In this document: one piece after another, positions 1 to 10,140 of the stretch | Layout of the letters: each line of letters begins with the position of its first letter | Numbering within the stretch: the first letter of the stretch is position 1 | Assembly: GCA_026874595.1 (NCBI GenBank) | Contig: CM049322.1 | Location: 52,107,386-52,171,385 of the forward strand | Direction of reading: 5' to 3' | DNA: 64,000 nt | From: Sipunculus nudus | Lineage: Eukaryota > Annelida > Sipuncula > Golfingiida > Sipunculidae | Made by a program: the position numbers and the translations under genes | Notes under the pieces: model-generated | The model's input: the letters and a program-made list of their open reading frames with translations, nothing else | Database searches by the model: none | What the model was told of the DNA's origin: nothing

Positions 1-640
1 TGCTAATAACTTAAAATATATAAAACATTCTGATCTTATTATGGATATAAAATTGATTTGTTATTAATTCAAGTTATATTACTGAAAGAAGACACCAGCT
101 TATATTCGGACCAGATGACTTAAAGTCAGCTGAGCTGTAAAAAATTTAAAAGATTTTGATCTCATTTTGGTTACACAATTTAATATTTGATTAATTTAAG
201 TTATATAATAAAACGTCCTTAGCTTTAACATGTTTTGTGTTAAGTCATCAAATATCTTTCCTGATTTTTTACAAAATGCATTATGTTTGGGCCAATAACT
301 TTTCTTAATTATATAATACAGACCTAATTTCTGGCATGTACATAGAGACTATTTAGAGGAATTTTTATGGTAAATATGAGGAAAAACAGATAAGTAGTTT
401 TGATATTAGGCAGTTATGAAGTGTGAAAATAGGTTTTTAATAAAAAAATTGAGATTTTTCCTAAAAGTCGCAAAGACCCAATTTTCAGCTTGGTAGGAGA
501 TCTTGGGGACATCTAACATTATGCCAAATTTTGGATTCCTAGGTCTTACGGTTTCAAAATGTGCCACATCTACGGACGGACAGACAACGGACAATGGACC
601 ACGACTATAGCTCAGATGACTTATAGTCAGCTGAGCTAAA
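1..640 (+). repeat. Degenerate dispersed repeat ending in the recurrent hairpin
   Basis: This fragment is related to 9440-9770; both carry the phrase 'ttttgatattaggcag' and a similar downstream stretch. It ends with a short GGAC-rich tract and the hairpin at 609-637 (AGCTCAGATGACTT.. paired with ..AGTCAGCTGAGCT), followed by TAA. The same ending recurs near 12268, 17723, 32175 (reverse), 42100, 42220 and 50940. No coding potential is visible; the 110-aa open frame on the minus strand is antisense to the repeat. Confidence 0.7.
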
Positions 641-1805
641 AACATTTGCGACTTCACTTGGGTCTGCTTCTGCTGCAAAGAGGTATGCATGTTTCCGTAT
701 CTTCCTTCAGGGATATTTTCTTGCCTTAAAACATACATTTATCATTCATGTCTTCCTAACAACAACCTATTCTTTATACATCCAACAATTATAACCAGTC
801 AAAGATCAATGGAAACCTAAATGCCCCGACCAGGGTAGGGTTGGTAATACTCAGGTGGGTAATACCACTTATTTCCCGGGTTGGGCAATAAGCCTTAAAA
901 CCCACATGTGGGTTTTATGGGTAATATTATATGGACTTTTCTTAAAACTTTTCATGTTTATTTATAAATTCCAAATTATTAAACTTGTAGTGTATTATAA
1001 CCATATCCTGTCATATACTTACATACTGATATCACTGTTTACATGTGGTTGGATTATAAACAATTAAGTTAAAAACTGAATTTAGATAAATCTGGTATCT
1101 GCATCTGGTCAATTTTCTAACAATTAAAAATGCACAAGTGCACAAGCCCTCCTTAATTAGCCTGGCCACAAATACTGGTAACAATAAGAGGTGGTGATGT
1201 GCACAGCTAGCTAGCTAGGCGGCTGAATCAGCAGGTAATGTTTAACTGGATATCAACCTGCCTGTGGTGGATTAGCATTACCATCAGGGTGGGATTATGA
1301 TACCTCTTTGATGCAGATCCTTACTGAATTCATGTACAAATCCAAAATAAAGTGATAGCCAGTGCCCTGTTTTTGACAGCAAGTAGCCACTTCTACATCA
1401 GTTTGTAAAAACACCGACAAAATAATCCACTTTCACTGAAAAAAGTGAAATGATAGGCTGGCCCTTACAAAAAAGAAAAGTACTCTCATATATGTGCCTT
1501 ATATGTCCCATATAAGGGCCTTATACGTCCTTTATATTTCCCATATAAGTGCTGTGTATGTGAGTTATAGTATATTGCAGCTATATGTTTAGCCAGGCAT
1601 TGTTAATTTGTAAGTTGTAAATGTTTTAAACTTAAATAATAAGTGAATGTAATGCATTCAATATAAAAAATGAAAAAAAAATTGATTAAAGTACCCAAAT
1701 GTATAACTATGCATCCCCAATGCTACAACATAATTATATGGATGAGTATTTGTAAACATGCAATAATTTAGATTTGCTGGATATTATAATTGGAAAGACT
1801 AAACA
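641..1805. other. Unassigned AT-rich spacer
   Basis: No gene or repeat was recognised. It holds a perfect 20-bp palindrome at 897-916 (AAAACCCACATGTGGGTTTT), the short tandem gctagctagctag near 1207, and a cluster of CCCATATAAG-like words at 1500-1550, including a perfect CC(A/T)6GG word at 1508-1517. Confidence 0.5.
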
Positions 1806-2365
1806 CTAGCCCGATTTAATCAGACTCAGTATTATGAGGCCATATATTGAGTCCGATAGCCATACAGTGACAGTTTCTACAATATAAACCACAGAAAATA
1901 CAACGGATCCATTGCATCTTCTTTGACTGCCCATTTACTGCCAAACAACAAGATGCAGGATTACACCATTCTAACACCAATAAGAAAGTGTTTCATGGTT
2001 TTGATAGCAATTAAAATTAAACTTGGATCACCATTTCTAAACATTTACTGACCATTTTACCAGAGACATGTCAGCGAGTTTAGTAGGGACAGAGAAGAAC
2101 AGTCAAAGGGCGCACTTGAAGACCTTACTGGGAGCCCTGCTGACTCAAGTGATTGACAGCTAAAAGTTTGTTACATTGTTTCAACGGGCCGGGCTCTGAA
2201 GAGTGACCCGCTGGCATGGGGTAATAAACACCTGTTGACACTGGTTACAAGGGCATTTGGTGTAGTGTAGTCTCAGGCTTATATCATAGAAACTCTCACT
2301 GTATGGCTATCGGATTCAGTATATGGCAGGGCCAAATAATATTGAGTCCAATTAAATCGGGCTAG
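1806..2365. mobile_element. Non-autonomous DNA transposon (MITE), 560 bp, long TIRs
   Basis: The left end begins CTAGCCCGATTTAATC and the right end is its near-perfect inverse (GATTTAATCGGGCTAG class). The inverted similarity continues for about 70-80 bp, including TATGGCTATCGG. ACTAAACA at 1798-1805 and again at 2366-2373 is an 8-bp target site duplication. There is no transposase ORF inside. An 8-bp duplication fits hAT, P or Merlin-type transposases, but the terminal bases match none of these clearly, so the superfamily is left open. Confidence 0.85.
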
Positions 2366-3209
2366 ACTAAACACCAAATTTTGGTCACTTTAACTCCAAA
2401 ATTACTTATATATAGACTGTACCAGCATTTATCTTAAGGGGGAGTGGTAATAAGCATTCCTTATTTCCACTCCCGGGGAGTGGAAATAAGGCCTGCCATT
2501 ATTTGGCATTAATATTACAGTATGGGCTACTGACTGTGGTTTGTGCTGCAATGACTGATACACCTACCTACCATAGGCAAAACCAACTCGAACCTGGGGT
2601 AATTAAACTCGAAGTGAAATTAGAGGCTCTTAAATTTCTTACCGTATATTTGTTTTCCCTGTTTAACTAACTTCTCTGAACTTGTGCCAAAGTTGTGGGG
2701 CGGCAAAGGGAGACAGCCGACATATAACCAATCATATGCTTCAAATATCCAAGATGTCCCCTGCAGATTTTTCCTCATCCACCGTATGTTCTCTTCAGAC
2801 TCAATTCATGGCAAACTAAAACTAGACAGTGTGAATGTCAGCACTTGTGGGGTACGTAAGTTTTGGTTTAATTGCCAAAATATTGCAGACCCTGTGACAG
2901 ATATATTAAGTAGCTTTGACTATGGGTGACCAGTGTATTCCTAAAATTTAATGGAGAGAAAATCCCAGCTTGAAATAAAAAATACAGTTGTGTAAAGTCT
3001 TGATTATTTTTATCAGCTCAAACAAAAGGGGTGGTATACCATGCCCCTGGACCTAAAGATATTCAGGTCAAGCCATCTGGACAGCCATACCAGACTGTAT
3101 CATATGTCATAGTAATTACAACATGAGCTGGTCACCCCTTGTCTTCCCTGCATGGAGTAATGCAGTCCAGATCAGTCATACAATGATTATAACTGACTTG
3201 ACAATTTGT
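2366..3209. other. Unassigned spacer with a strong hairpin
   Basis: No recognisable gene; the 81-aa plus-strand frame at 2684-2929 has no family features. A 15-bp perfect-arm hairpin with a 3-base loop lies at 2459-2491 (arm CCTTATTTCCACTCC), and a variant of one arm lies just upstream at 2438-2453. The LTR retrotransposon begins at 3210. Confidence 0.5.
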
Positions 3210-3388
3210 GAATTCTCTAGAAAGACATTGCTGTGTATCTACACATACCAGGCTCATCATGTGACCCACGGCCAAGTGTGAAAGCTCAAGGCCCACATGA
3301 CAACGAGAGTTCAACCAGTGCAGATTAAGCATACAATGTTTCAACAACAAGAGTTACACCCATGTTACATAATAGAGCACCTGTAACA
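3210..3388 (-). repeat. Truncated 3' LTR
   Basis: Read on the minus strand it starts TGTTACAGGTGCTC directly after the polypurine tract. It matches 9261-9439 over 179 positions. Beyond 3210 the similarity stops abruptly, so the part of the LTR holding the TATA box and the downstream end is missing or replaced. Confidence 0.9.
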
Positions 3389-3398
3389 TCCCCCTCCT
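3389..3398 (-). promoter_or_regulatory. Polypurine tract (plus-strand primer site)
   Basis: On the minus strand AGGAGGGGGA abuts the TGTTACAG start of the 3' LTR. This is the expected place and composition for the primer of plus-strand DNA synthesis in LTR retroelements. Confidence 0.8.
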
Positions 3399-3589
3399 GT
3401 AAAAAAAAAAAGAAATTTTTCATGGAAAACTTTCTTTTTGCGATCACAATCACTAATATTTTACAACATCTAAAAAATCATCTTATTTACAACATCACTT
3501 AAACATCCTGTTTATAACATTTCATAAACATCTCGATAAGCAACCAGCAAGTCAATATCTTTCTCTTTAATGTGTACAATATCAAGATT

Positions 3590-4960
3590 TGTAGTCCTGT
3601 AAGAACAAACTCCATCTCAACAATCTTTGATTTTTACACTTAGGCTTGTTCATGAACGTGAGGGGATTGTGATCACTGAAGACAATGATAGGCCTGACTG
3701 ATGAAGTAACAAACTTCAAAATGTTGCAACGCCAAAATCAAAGCCAAACATCCTTTTTCAATAGTGGAGTAGTTTTTCTGGTTTGCATTAAACTTTCTTG
3801 AGAAAGAACAAATTGGATGATCTATGGCATCAGTGCTTCCTTGTAACAACACAGCACCAGCTGCAGTATTACCAGCATCTACATCTTACTTAAAAGGTAC
3901 AGAAAAATCTTGAGCTGCTAAAACTGGTGAACTTTGCAGAAATGCTTTCAAATTCTGAAATGCACTTTTACACTGAACACTCCATACAAACTTTTGTTTC
4001 TTCTTTAACAAATTAGTCAAAGGTTCAGCTACAGCAGAAAAATTTGGACAAAACTTCCTTTAGTATCCAACCATACCAAGAAAACGCATTATTTGCTTTT
4101 TGTTTTCTGGTCTAGGAAATGCAGAAAGAGCACTTATCTTAGCATCAACAGGTTTTACCTGACCCTGCTCTACAATATGACCCAAAAAAGTTACTTGTGC
4201 ATGACAAAACTCAGATTTTAGTAAGTTGATGGTCAGACGTGCTTCACTGAGTCTATTGAAGAGGTTGTGAAAAATTTGCAGATGTTTCTCCCAGGTGTCG
4301 CTGTACACAATGAGGTCATCAATATATGCATCGCAGCCCTGAATTTCCTTGACAACCATATGGATGAGGCGCTGGAACATGGCTGGCGAGTTCTTCATGC
4401 CAAACGGCATAACTTTTTACTGGTACAGTCCTTGCGGTGTCACAAATGCGGACACTTCTTTCACTCGTTCTGTCAATAGAATTTGCCAGAACCCTTTTAG
4501 CAAGTCAAACTTGGAGAAATATCTGGAGCTACCAACTATCAATACAATCATCGATCCTTGGAATGGGGAACGTGTCAGTCTTGATGACAGAGTTCAGTTT
4601 TCAATAATCTGTGCACATACGGTAACTTCCATCAGGTTTTGGCACAAGAATACATGGTGAACTCCAGTTACTGTTACTAGGTTCAATAAAAACACTGTCT
4701 AGCAAATATTGATTCTCATCCTGTAGATACCTTTGCTTTTCTGGATTCAGGCTATATGGATGTTGCTTGACTGTGCTTGCCTCACCAACATCGATGTCAT
4801 GGCACAACATGTTAGTTCGCGTTGGAATGTCACTAAACAAATGTTCATTATTCCGCAGCAGGTTCTTTAGGTCTTGTTGTTGTTGGGCGGTAAGGTGTGA
4901 CAATTTGCATCCAGGTTTTTTAAGCATGTCTGAGTTTTTTAATGGTATTGTACCACACTG
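3590..4960 (-). pseudogene. pol: Retrotransposon reverse transcriptase and RNase H region
   Basis: This is the C-terminal part of pol, continuous in frame with the integrase tail at its start. The RT fingers are visible near 4800-4605 (SPCILVPKPDGSYRMCTDY), followed by a stop and frameshift around 4600-4410. RT resumes at 4410 with MPFGMKNSPAMFQ and the catalytic YIDD at about 4326-4315. RNase H follows from about 4000 with a DVDAG motif (first acidic residue) and IEKG. A connection-like tail (CKNQRLLRWSLFLQDY) lies near 3640-3590. In-frame stops occur before DVDAG and in the tail, so no active enzyme is made. RT copies the element RNA and RNase H removes it. Confidence 0.9.
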
Positions 4961-6227
4961 AATATCTACATCACACTTACAATCAGTATCTACTTTAACT
5001 GGGTCAGGGTCAGTGTTTAAACAATTAACGGTAGTAACATTTTGTACAACATCTGATGTGCTATTTCTGTCATAATATGGTTTCAACATGTTAACATGGC
5101 ACAGTTGTTTCTTCTTACGTCTATCTGGTGTCAACAGTATGTAATTTAAATCACTGACTTTCTTGTCAACAATGTAAGGACCAAAATACCTAGCTTGCAG
5201 AGGTCTGCCAGGGATGGGAAGTAAGGCAAGAACCTTTTCACCAGGCTCAAACATCCTACTTACAGTGTGCTTGTCATACTTTGTTTTCATTTTACTTTGT
5301 GCAGATTTTAGATTTGACTTTGCAATCTCACAAGCATTGTGTAGTTTAGTGAGAAAGTCTGAGACATACTGCAGTAAACTAAGAGAATCAGGATTTTCAC
5401 AAAAGAGTTTTTCTTTATGCAGTTTCAATGGTCCACAAACGGAGTGTCCAAAAACTAGTTCAAAGGGACTGAAACCCAAGGACTCTTGAAAGGATTCTCT
5501 GACAGCAAACAACAATAGGTGGATTCCTTCATCCCAGTCTTTCTGTGTGTCATAGCAATAAGTTCTGATCATGTTTTTTAATGTCTGGTGAAAATGCTCG
5601 AGGGTGCCCTGACTTTCAGGATGGTATGGCGAAGAGCTGTACTGTTTTATACCTAGCTCAAGCATAACTTGTTGGAATAAGCCAGACATAAAAATAGACC
5701 CTTGGTCAGACTGGACGGATATTGGCATTAATTTTGCTCAATGGTATTGCTTCAGGGAACCTGGTAGATGCGCACATAATTGTCAGCAAGTACTCATGTC
5801 CGGATTTTGTTTTGGGCAGTGGTACAACATAATCAACAATAAACCTACTGAATGGTTCCTCAAAAGCAGGAGTAGGCCTAAGTGGGGCCTTAGGAGGATT
5901 CTTATTGGGCTTGCCTACCATCTGACATGTATGGCATGATTTACAATATTGTACAACATCTTTCCTGAGGTTAGGCCAATAGAAGTGTGTACTAACTTTC
6001 TGATAAGTTTTATTTATACCTAAATGGCCAGATAAAGGAGCCTCATGTGCTAAGCTTAGAACTTCACTGCGAAAGCTTTTGGGCATTACTAGTTCATGTT
6101 TGATGGCCCACTCATCATCAGCGCATACATCAGGTGGTCGCCATGTACGCATAAGCACTCCATTTGTGACATAGAAACAAACTGGGTTCTGTGACAGCTC
6201 ATCTTTCGAAACTGCCCTGGGAAACAA
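4961..6227 (-). pseudogene. pol: Retrotransposon integrase, internally deleted
   Basis: The HHCC zinc domain is intact in spacing: H at about 6047, H seven residues on, then C-x2-C (CHTC) near 5936-5925. The first catalytic Asp is in FIVDYV (about 5832). The second is in VQSDQG (about 5707), and E follows after 35 residues in GTLEHFH, the canonical D-x35-E spacing. The GPY-like module (FGPYIVDKKVSD) lies near 5180. Between LSKIN and VQSDQG (around 5720-5745) the reading frame shifts and the D-to-D distance is about 20 residues shorter than in relatives, pointing to a small deletion. Integrase would join element cDNA to host DNA; this copy is inactive. It lies upstream of RT, which is the unusual feature. 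Confidence 0.92.
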
Positions 6228-6389
6228 ACATGAAATATCAGGGTCCTTATGCTGTTCCGTGATAAGTTCTGACCTTGAGAATGCTGCATCCTGTACGGGC
6301 GAGTCATTGGACGAGTCACTAGTGACTCCCAGAGTTTTATCATCTGGACCATTATCCTCATGTGTATTTTCTTGGCCATAGATCTAGTT

Positions 6390-6910
6390 ACAGCACATGA
6401 AGGATACAAACCAGGAATATCCTGACTTTCCGAATCAGAGTCCTGATCAAGTGACAGTTTTTTTGTCACTATTGGTACAGGCTGTACTTTATCACCTACA
6501 ACATCATTGCCTAGTAGCAACTGAATTCCCTTACAGAGTAAAGTAGTTTTTATGCCCACAGTAATATTCCCAGAAATCAAATCTGACTTTAAATGGATAC
6601 TGTAAAGCAGAACTGAAGTGTGCCTGTCTGAAAACACACCATTAACAAGTGCATGTACACCAGTAAAGGACCTATCAGAAAATGGCAAAGTGTTTGCTAA
6701 CATGAGAGTCTGGCCTGAACCAGTGTCCCTCAAAATTCTAATAGGTGTAGAATCTGAAAAATCACTTGAAAGTGATACAAAACCATCATGTATGAATGGC
6801 TCAAATAACTCCACTTCAGAGTCAAGAGAGGAATCTACTACCTCAACCTCATCAAACAAAGAACTGGCATTGACAGTGTCAGTCATTAACTCTGTTTCAG
6901 AGTCATCCAA
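6390..6910 (-). pseudogene. pol: Retropepsin-like aspartic protease region
   Basis: An acidic N-terminal stretch is followed by the active-site motif RDTGSGQTLML (Asp at about 6727) and, some 75 residues later, LLLGNDVVGDKV, the family's second conserved block. The frame runs on to AVTRSMAKK near 6395, a linker seen in this element group. It then shifts frame before the integrase begins. The protease would cleave the gag-pol polyprotein. The start at 6910 is only the first Met of an open frame; upstream material (6949-7221), rich in Ser, Asp and Glu, probably belongs to the same polyprotein linker. Confidence 0.85.
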
Positions 6911-7202
6911 TAATTCAACACAGGCAGGTCCACCTGTTAAACACCAAACTATATATATTGCAAGGAATCTACATCCTTACCAAACTCCTCATGGGAGTCA
7001 ACAGAGGAATTTTCCTCAGCAGAAACAAACTTTTGTTTGTCATAAGAGGACCTGGCCTCATTTGAAATACTCTCACAAGAGTCATAAAAGGACTTAGCCT
7101 CATTTAGAGAACACTCCTCGCAGGAGTCTTGAAAGGACCCAGTCTTATTTAATTCCTCACAGGAATCAACTGAGGCTTTTACCCCGCAATCTACAGATTC
7201 TT

Positions 7203-8485
7203 CTATGGATTTAGATGGCACATGGGCCTCCGTAGCATCAAACTATTTGAGTCAACAAAGGAGTTGTACCCCTTATTTACATGAAAAGAGCCTGGCTCTT
7301 GTACTATGCTGTGCATAGCTTTCGAAACAAAACAAGAAGGTTTGCTATTTGGTTTATTCGCAAGTTTCCAGCAGTCAGATTTTAGATGACCTTCCTTCAT
7401 GCAGTAATTACAGATTTTCTTTGAAAATTACTGGTCTTTGTTCAACTTAGACACAGTGGACGTGGACTGAGGTGTAGCTAGGGCTTTGTTGACTTATCAG
7501 GACTATTTGTACTGGGTGACTGTGCTTTAAACTTCTTTTGACCATACTGATTTACATTCTTGTTTGTGAATGACTGGTTTGATTTGCTAGTAAAGGAAAT
7601 TGTGTGTGTCAATGAATGACCATCAGCTAATTGAGCAGCAATGTCAAGTGTTTCAGGACTTTTCTCATTGAGAAAAGTTTTAACATCTGTGTTAATGCAG
7701 CACTTAAAATTCTTCAAGCAAAATCAACTGGTGCAAATTGTCATAATCTTTCATTACATTTTTAGAACTACACCAGCGATCAAACAACTGCACTTTTGTC
7801 CTAGCAAATTCGACGCAGGTCTGTTCTTTGTGCTTTTCCCAATTTCTGAATTTCTGGCACTAAGCCTCTGAAAATAACTCATAACCTTTTAGGAATAACC
7901 GTTTTACCAGGTCATAGTCAGCAGCAGCTTCTACTGAAAGCTCTGTATAAATTTCTCTGGCCTTGCCAGTCAATACACTTTGTAACAGCATAGTCCAATT
8001 TTCCTTAGGCCATTTTAAATTTTCAGCTACCTTCTAAAATTGTAAGAAATATTTATCAACCTCTGTTTCTTGAAAAGGTGTGACAAGTTTAATGTGTTTA
8101 GTAACATTAAAACTGTGAGTTAGGGCAGCACTAAGACTACGTTCTACTTTAAGTCTTTCTAACTCCAGTTGTTTTAACTCAACTTCTTTTTCCTTATCTA
8201 ATTATAACTGTTTTAATGTTAGCTCATGTTGCATTTCCAAATTTTTTAATTCTAGTTGCATAGCATTAGGCTGTCATTTCTTTATGTTTCAACTTCACTC
8301 TCTTCAATTAAACCTTTGCTAATAAGATCTTGCATCATTTTAGCAATGATATCAAGCTTTCTCAAAGCTTTTTTCACATTTAGCCCTAAGTGTTGTCCAA
8401 AACGCAACAACTGGTCTTTTGACAACTGTTCAAGTTGATCACGGTATGGAAAGTCAACAAATGTCTCAGGTTTGAAATCTGCCAT
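7203..8485 (-). pseudogene. gag: Gag with SCAN-like capsid domain and CCHC zinc knuckle
   Basis: The frame starts at Met 8485 (MADFKPETFVDFPYRDQLEQL). It runs to a stop at about 8284, then changes frame into a Glu/Leu/Lys-rich coiled-coil segment (8260-8120). From about 8110 to 7480 broken frames carry a SCAN-like capsid. Visible pieces are KYFLQF, KVAENLKWPKENWTMLLQS, GKAREIYTELS, YELFSEA, FRNWEKHKEQT, FDRWCSS, LILLEEF and DIAAQLADGH. A C-x2-C-x4-H-x4-C zinc knuckle lies at 7371-7412 (CNYCMKEGHLKSDC). Several stops interrupt it. The SCAN domain of vertebrate zinc-finger proteins is thought to derive from the capsid of Gmr1-like elements, and this order fits that. It would form the particle shell and bind RNA. 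Confidence 0.85.
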
Positions 8486-8624
8486 GTTAAAATGCCAAAA
8501 CAATAACAAAAAACCACTGAGATAAATCCTGTAAACAATGTGCTGTAAAAAATATGTAATCTTGTAAACAATGTATGATAAAACAATGTCTCCAGGTCAA
8601 GGCCTAATAAATTTGAAAACTATT

Positions 8625-8650
8625 AAGCATCCCGACGAGAGCCCTAATTT
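8625..8650 (-). promoter_or_regulatory. Probable primer binding site
   Basis: Immediately inside the 5' LTR on the minus strand is TTAGGGCTCTCGTCGGGAT. It resembles, with small indels, the complement of a tRNA 3' end of proline type. The position is right for a tRNA primer site; the exact tRNA is uncertain. Confidence 0.55.
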
Positions 8651-8652
8651 TA

Positions 8653-9439
8653 TGTTTCAGAACCTAATATAAACAGATCACATATGCGTGATGAACACAA
8701 ATTCTGTAATGGAGATAAAAAAAAATCAGATTCTGTAACACTAGGCAGCGGGAAATGTCTAAGGGAATGAATAAAGAAGTCAGTGGTTTTTTGTTAACAA
8801 ATTAGTATAATTTATTCCTAAAACAACCCTAACTATACAATACACTAAATCAATACAATTATACAGTAAAACAGCGGTATTACAACAAGTCAATACAATT
8901 ACAGAGAAAGATAATGGTACAATACCTGAATACCAACAGTGTCACCAAAATAAGTCCTTTGAATGTAAGCTCTCAGAGAATGACAGTCCAGTGGAATGTT
9001 CTTGCAACAACACAGAATGTAAACTGAAGTCCAATGTATAAAATCCAGGAAAGTTCTTGAAATATCTATAATTGCTGAATTCGTCAGATAAGATATTAGA
9101 ATCTGACACCCGCTTCTGCGTCGGCTGGTATCTGCTCTGCTGTCTGCCCCCTGGTTCTAAACAACAGCCACTTTATATACCTTCACACCCCAAGCCGGGA
9201 ATTTTTCCACTTCTCAAACAGTCTTTAAGGACCCTACTCCACAGTAAACACGTGTTTCAGGAATTCTCTAGAAAGACATTGCTGTGTATCTACACATACC
9301 AGGCTCATCACATGACCCACAACCAAGTGTGAAAGCTCAAGGCCCACATGACAACAAGAGTTCAACCTGTACGGATTAAAGATAAACTGTAACAACAACA
9401 CGAGTTACACCTGTGTCACATAATAGAGCACCTGTAACA
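8653..9439 (-). repeat. 5' LTR (787 bp)
   Basis: On the minus strand it starts TGTTACAG and ends CTGAAACA, short imperfect inverted terminal repeats of the TG..CA type. The distal 179 bp match the truncated 3' LTR at 3210-3388. The end was placed by the inverted repeat and the primer-like sequence directly after it. Confidence 0.82.
9171..9180 (-). promoter_or_regulatory. LTR TATA box
   Basis: GTATATAAAG on the minus strand lies about 270 bp into the 5' LTR, a suitable place for the U3/R promoter. It is lost from the truncated 3' LTR. Confidence 0.6.
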
Positions 9440-10140
9440 ATTGTCTTTGTTTACATTATTATACATTATGGGCCCATAACTTAAAACAATTATGCAATAC
9501 TGACATCATTTCTGGTATGTGCATAGTGAATGTATAGAAAAATATGTATATTATATATGATCAAAGTCAGATCAGTGGTTTTGATATTAGGCAGTCTTAC
9601 AGTGTAACAATGGGTTTTTAATTGAAAAATGAAGTTTTTCATTAATATTTCGAAGGAATTAAGTCCTAGTGATAAAATTCTTGGCATGGTAGGGGATTTT
9701 GGAAAATCTAACTGTATGCTAAATTTAAGGAACTTAGAGCTGAAGCTGGGGAGCTGAGCTCTAGCAAACTGCATAACACTAGCTTGATGTAAACTTGATG
9801 TGACATGGTGCTTGAAAACTTGAATAAAATCTACAGTTTTTGATCAACTGGTTTCAAATTTTTGGTGTTAACAGACGAAATGCTAACAAAAACATGCTGT
9901 AAAAATTAAATCCACGGTACTTACAGGAAAAAAATGCGCCATGGTCAAACTTGGGCAAAATTTAAGGTACCAATTTTATATTTTTGCCAATATTTAAAAA
10001 AATTTAACAGATTTTGATCAAATTTTTGGTTTACATTTAAATTTTGATCAATTAAAGTTGTATTACTGAAAAAAAAAGTCCCTACCACTTTTGGTCTTTT
10101 GGTCTTAAGTGACCAAATATCTTTCCTGATTTTTTTTCTT
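9440..10140 (+). repeat. Degenerate dispersed repeat, retrotransposon flank
   Basis: The first 330 bp are related to positions about 275-590 of this window, so the retrotransposon landed in or beside a copy of that repeat. The remainder is T-rich repeat debris (for example ctttcctgatttttt) shared with 230-270. Confidence 0.65.

Larger units (their letters stand above)
3210..9439 (-). mobile_element. Gmr1-like Ty3/gypsy LTR retrotransposon, defective
   Basis: The element reads on the minus strand: 5' LTR (8653-9439), primer site, gag with a SCAN-like capsid and zinc knuckle, protease, integrase, reverse transcriptase, RNase H, polypurine tract, and a partial 3' LTR (3210-3388). Integrase precedes RT, as in Ty1/copia, but the RT and the GPY-type integrase tail are of Ty3/gypsy character. 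That combination defines the Gmr1 group. Every domain carries stops or frameshifts, the integrase core has lost a segment, and the 3' LTR keeps only its first 179 bp. The two LTRs differ at about 18 of 179 shared positions (about 90% identity), so the insertion is old. No TSD can be read because the 3' LTR is truncated. Confidence 0.92.

Noticed and set aside
1508..1517. Perfect CC(A/T)6GG (SRF-type) word
   Set aside because: It sits in AT-rich sequence with several similar TATAAG words and no gene nearby; chance is sufficient.
6618..7097. 159-codon plus-strand open frame
   Set aside because: It lies antisense to the retrotransposon protease and linker, which carry the recognisable motifs.
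3210..9439. Target site duplication for the LTR element
   Set aside because: The 3' LTR is truncated, so the bases next to 3210 are not the original flank.
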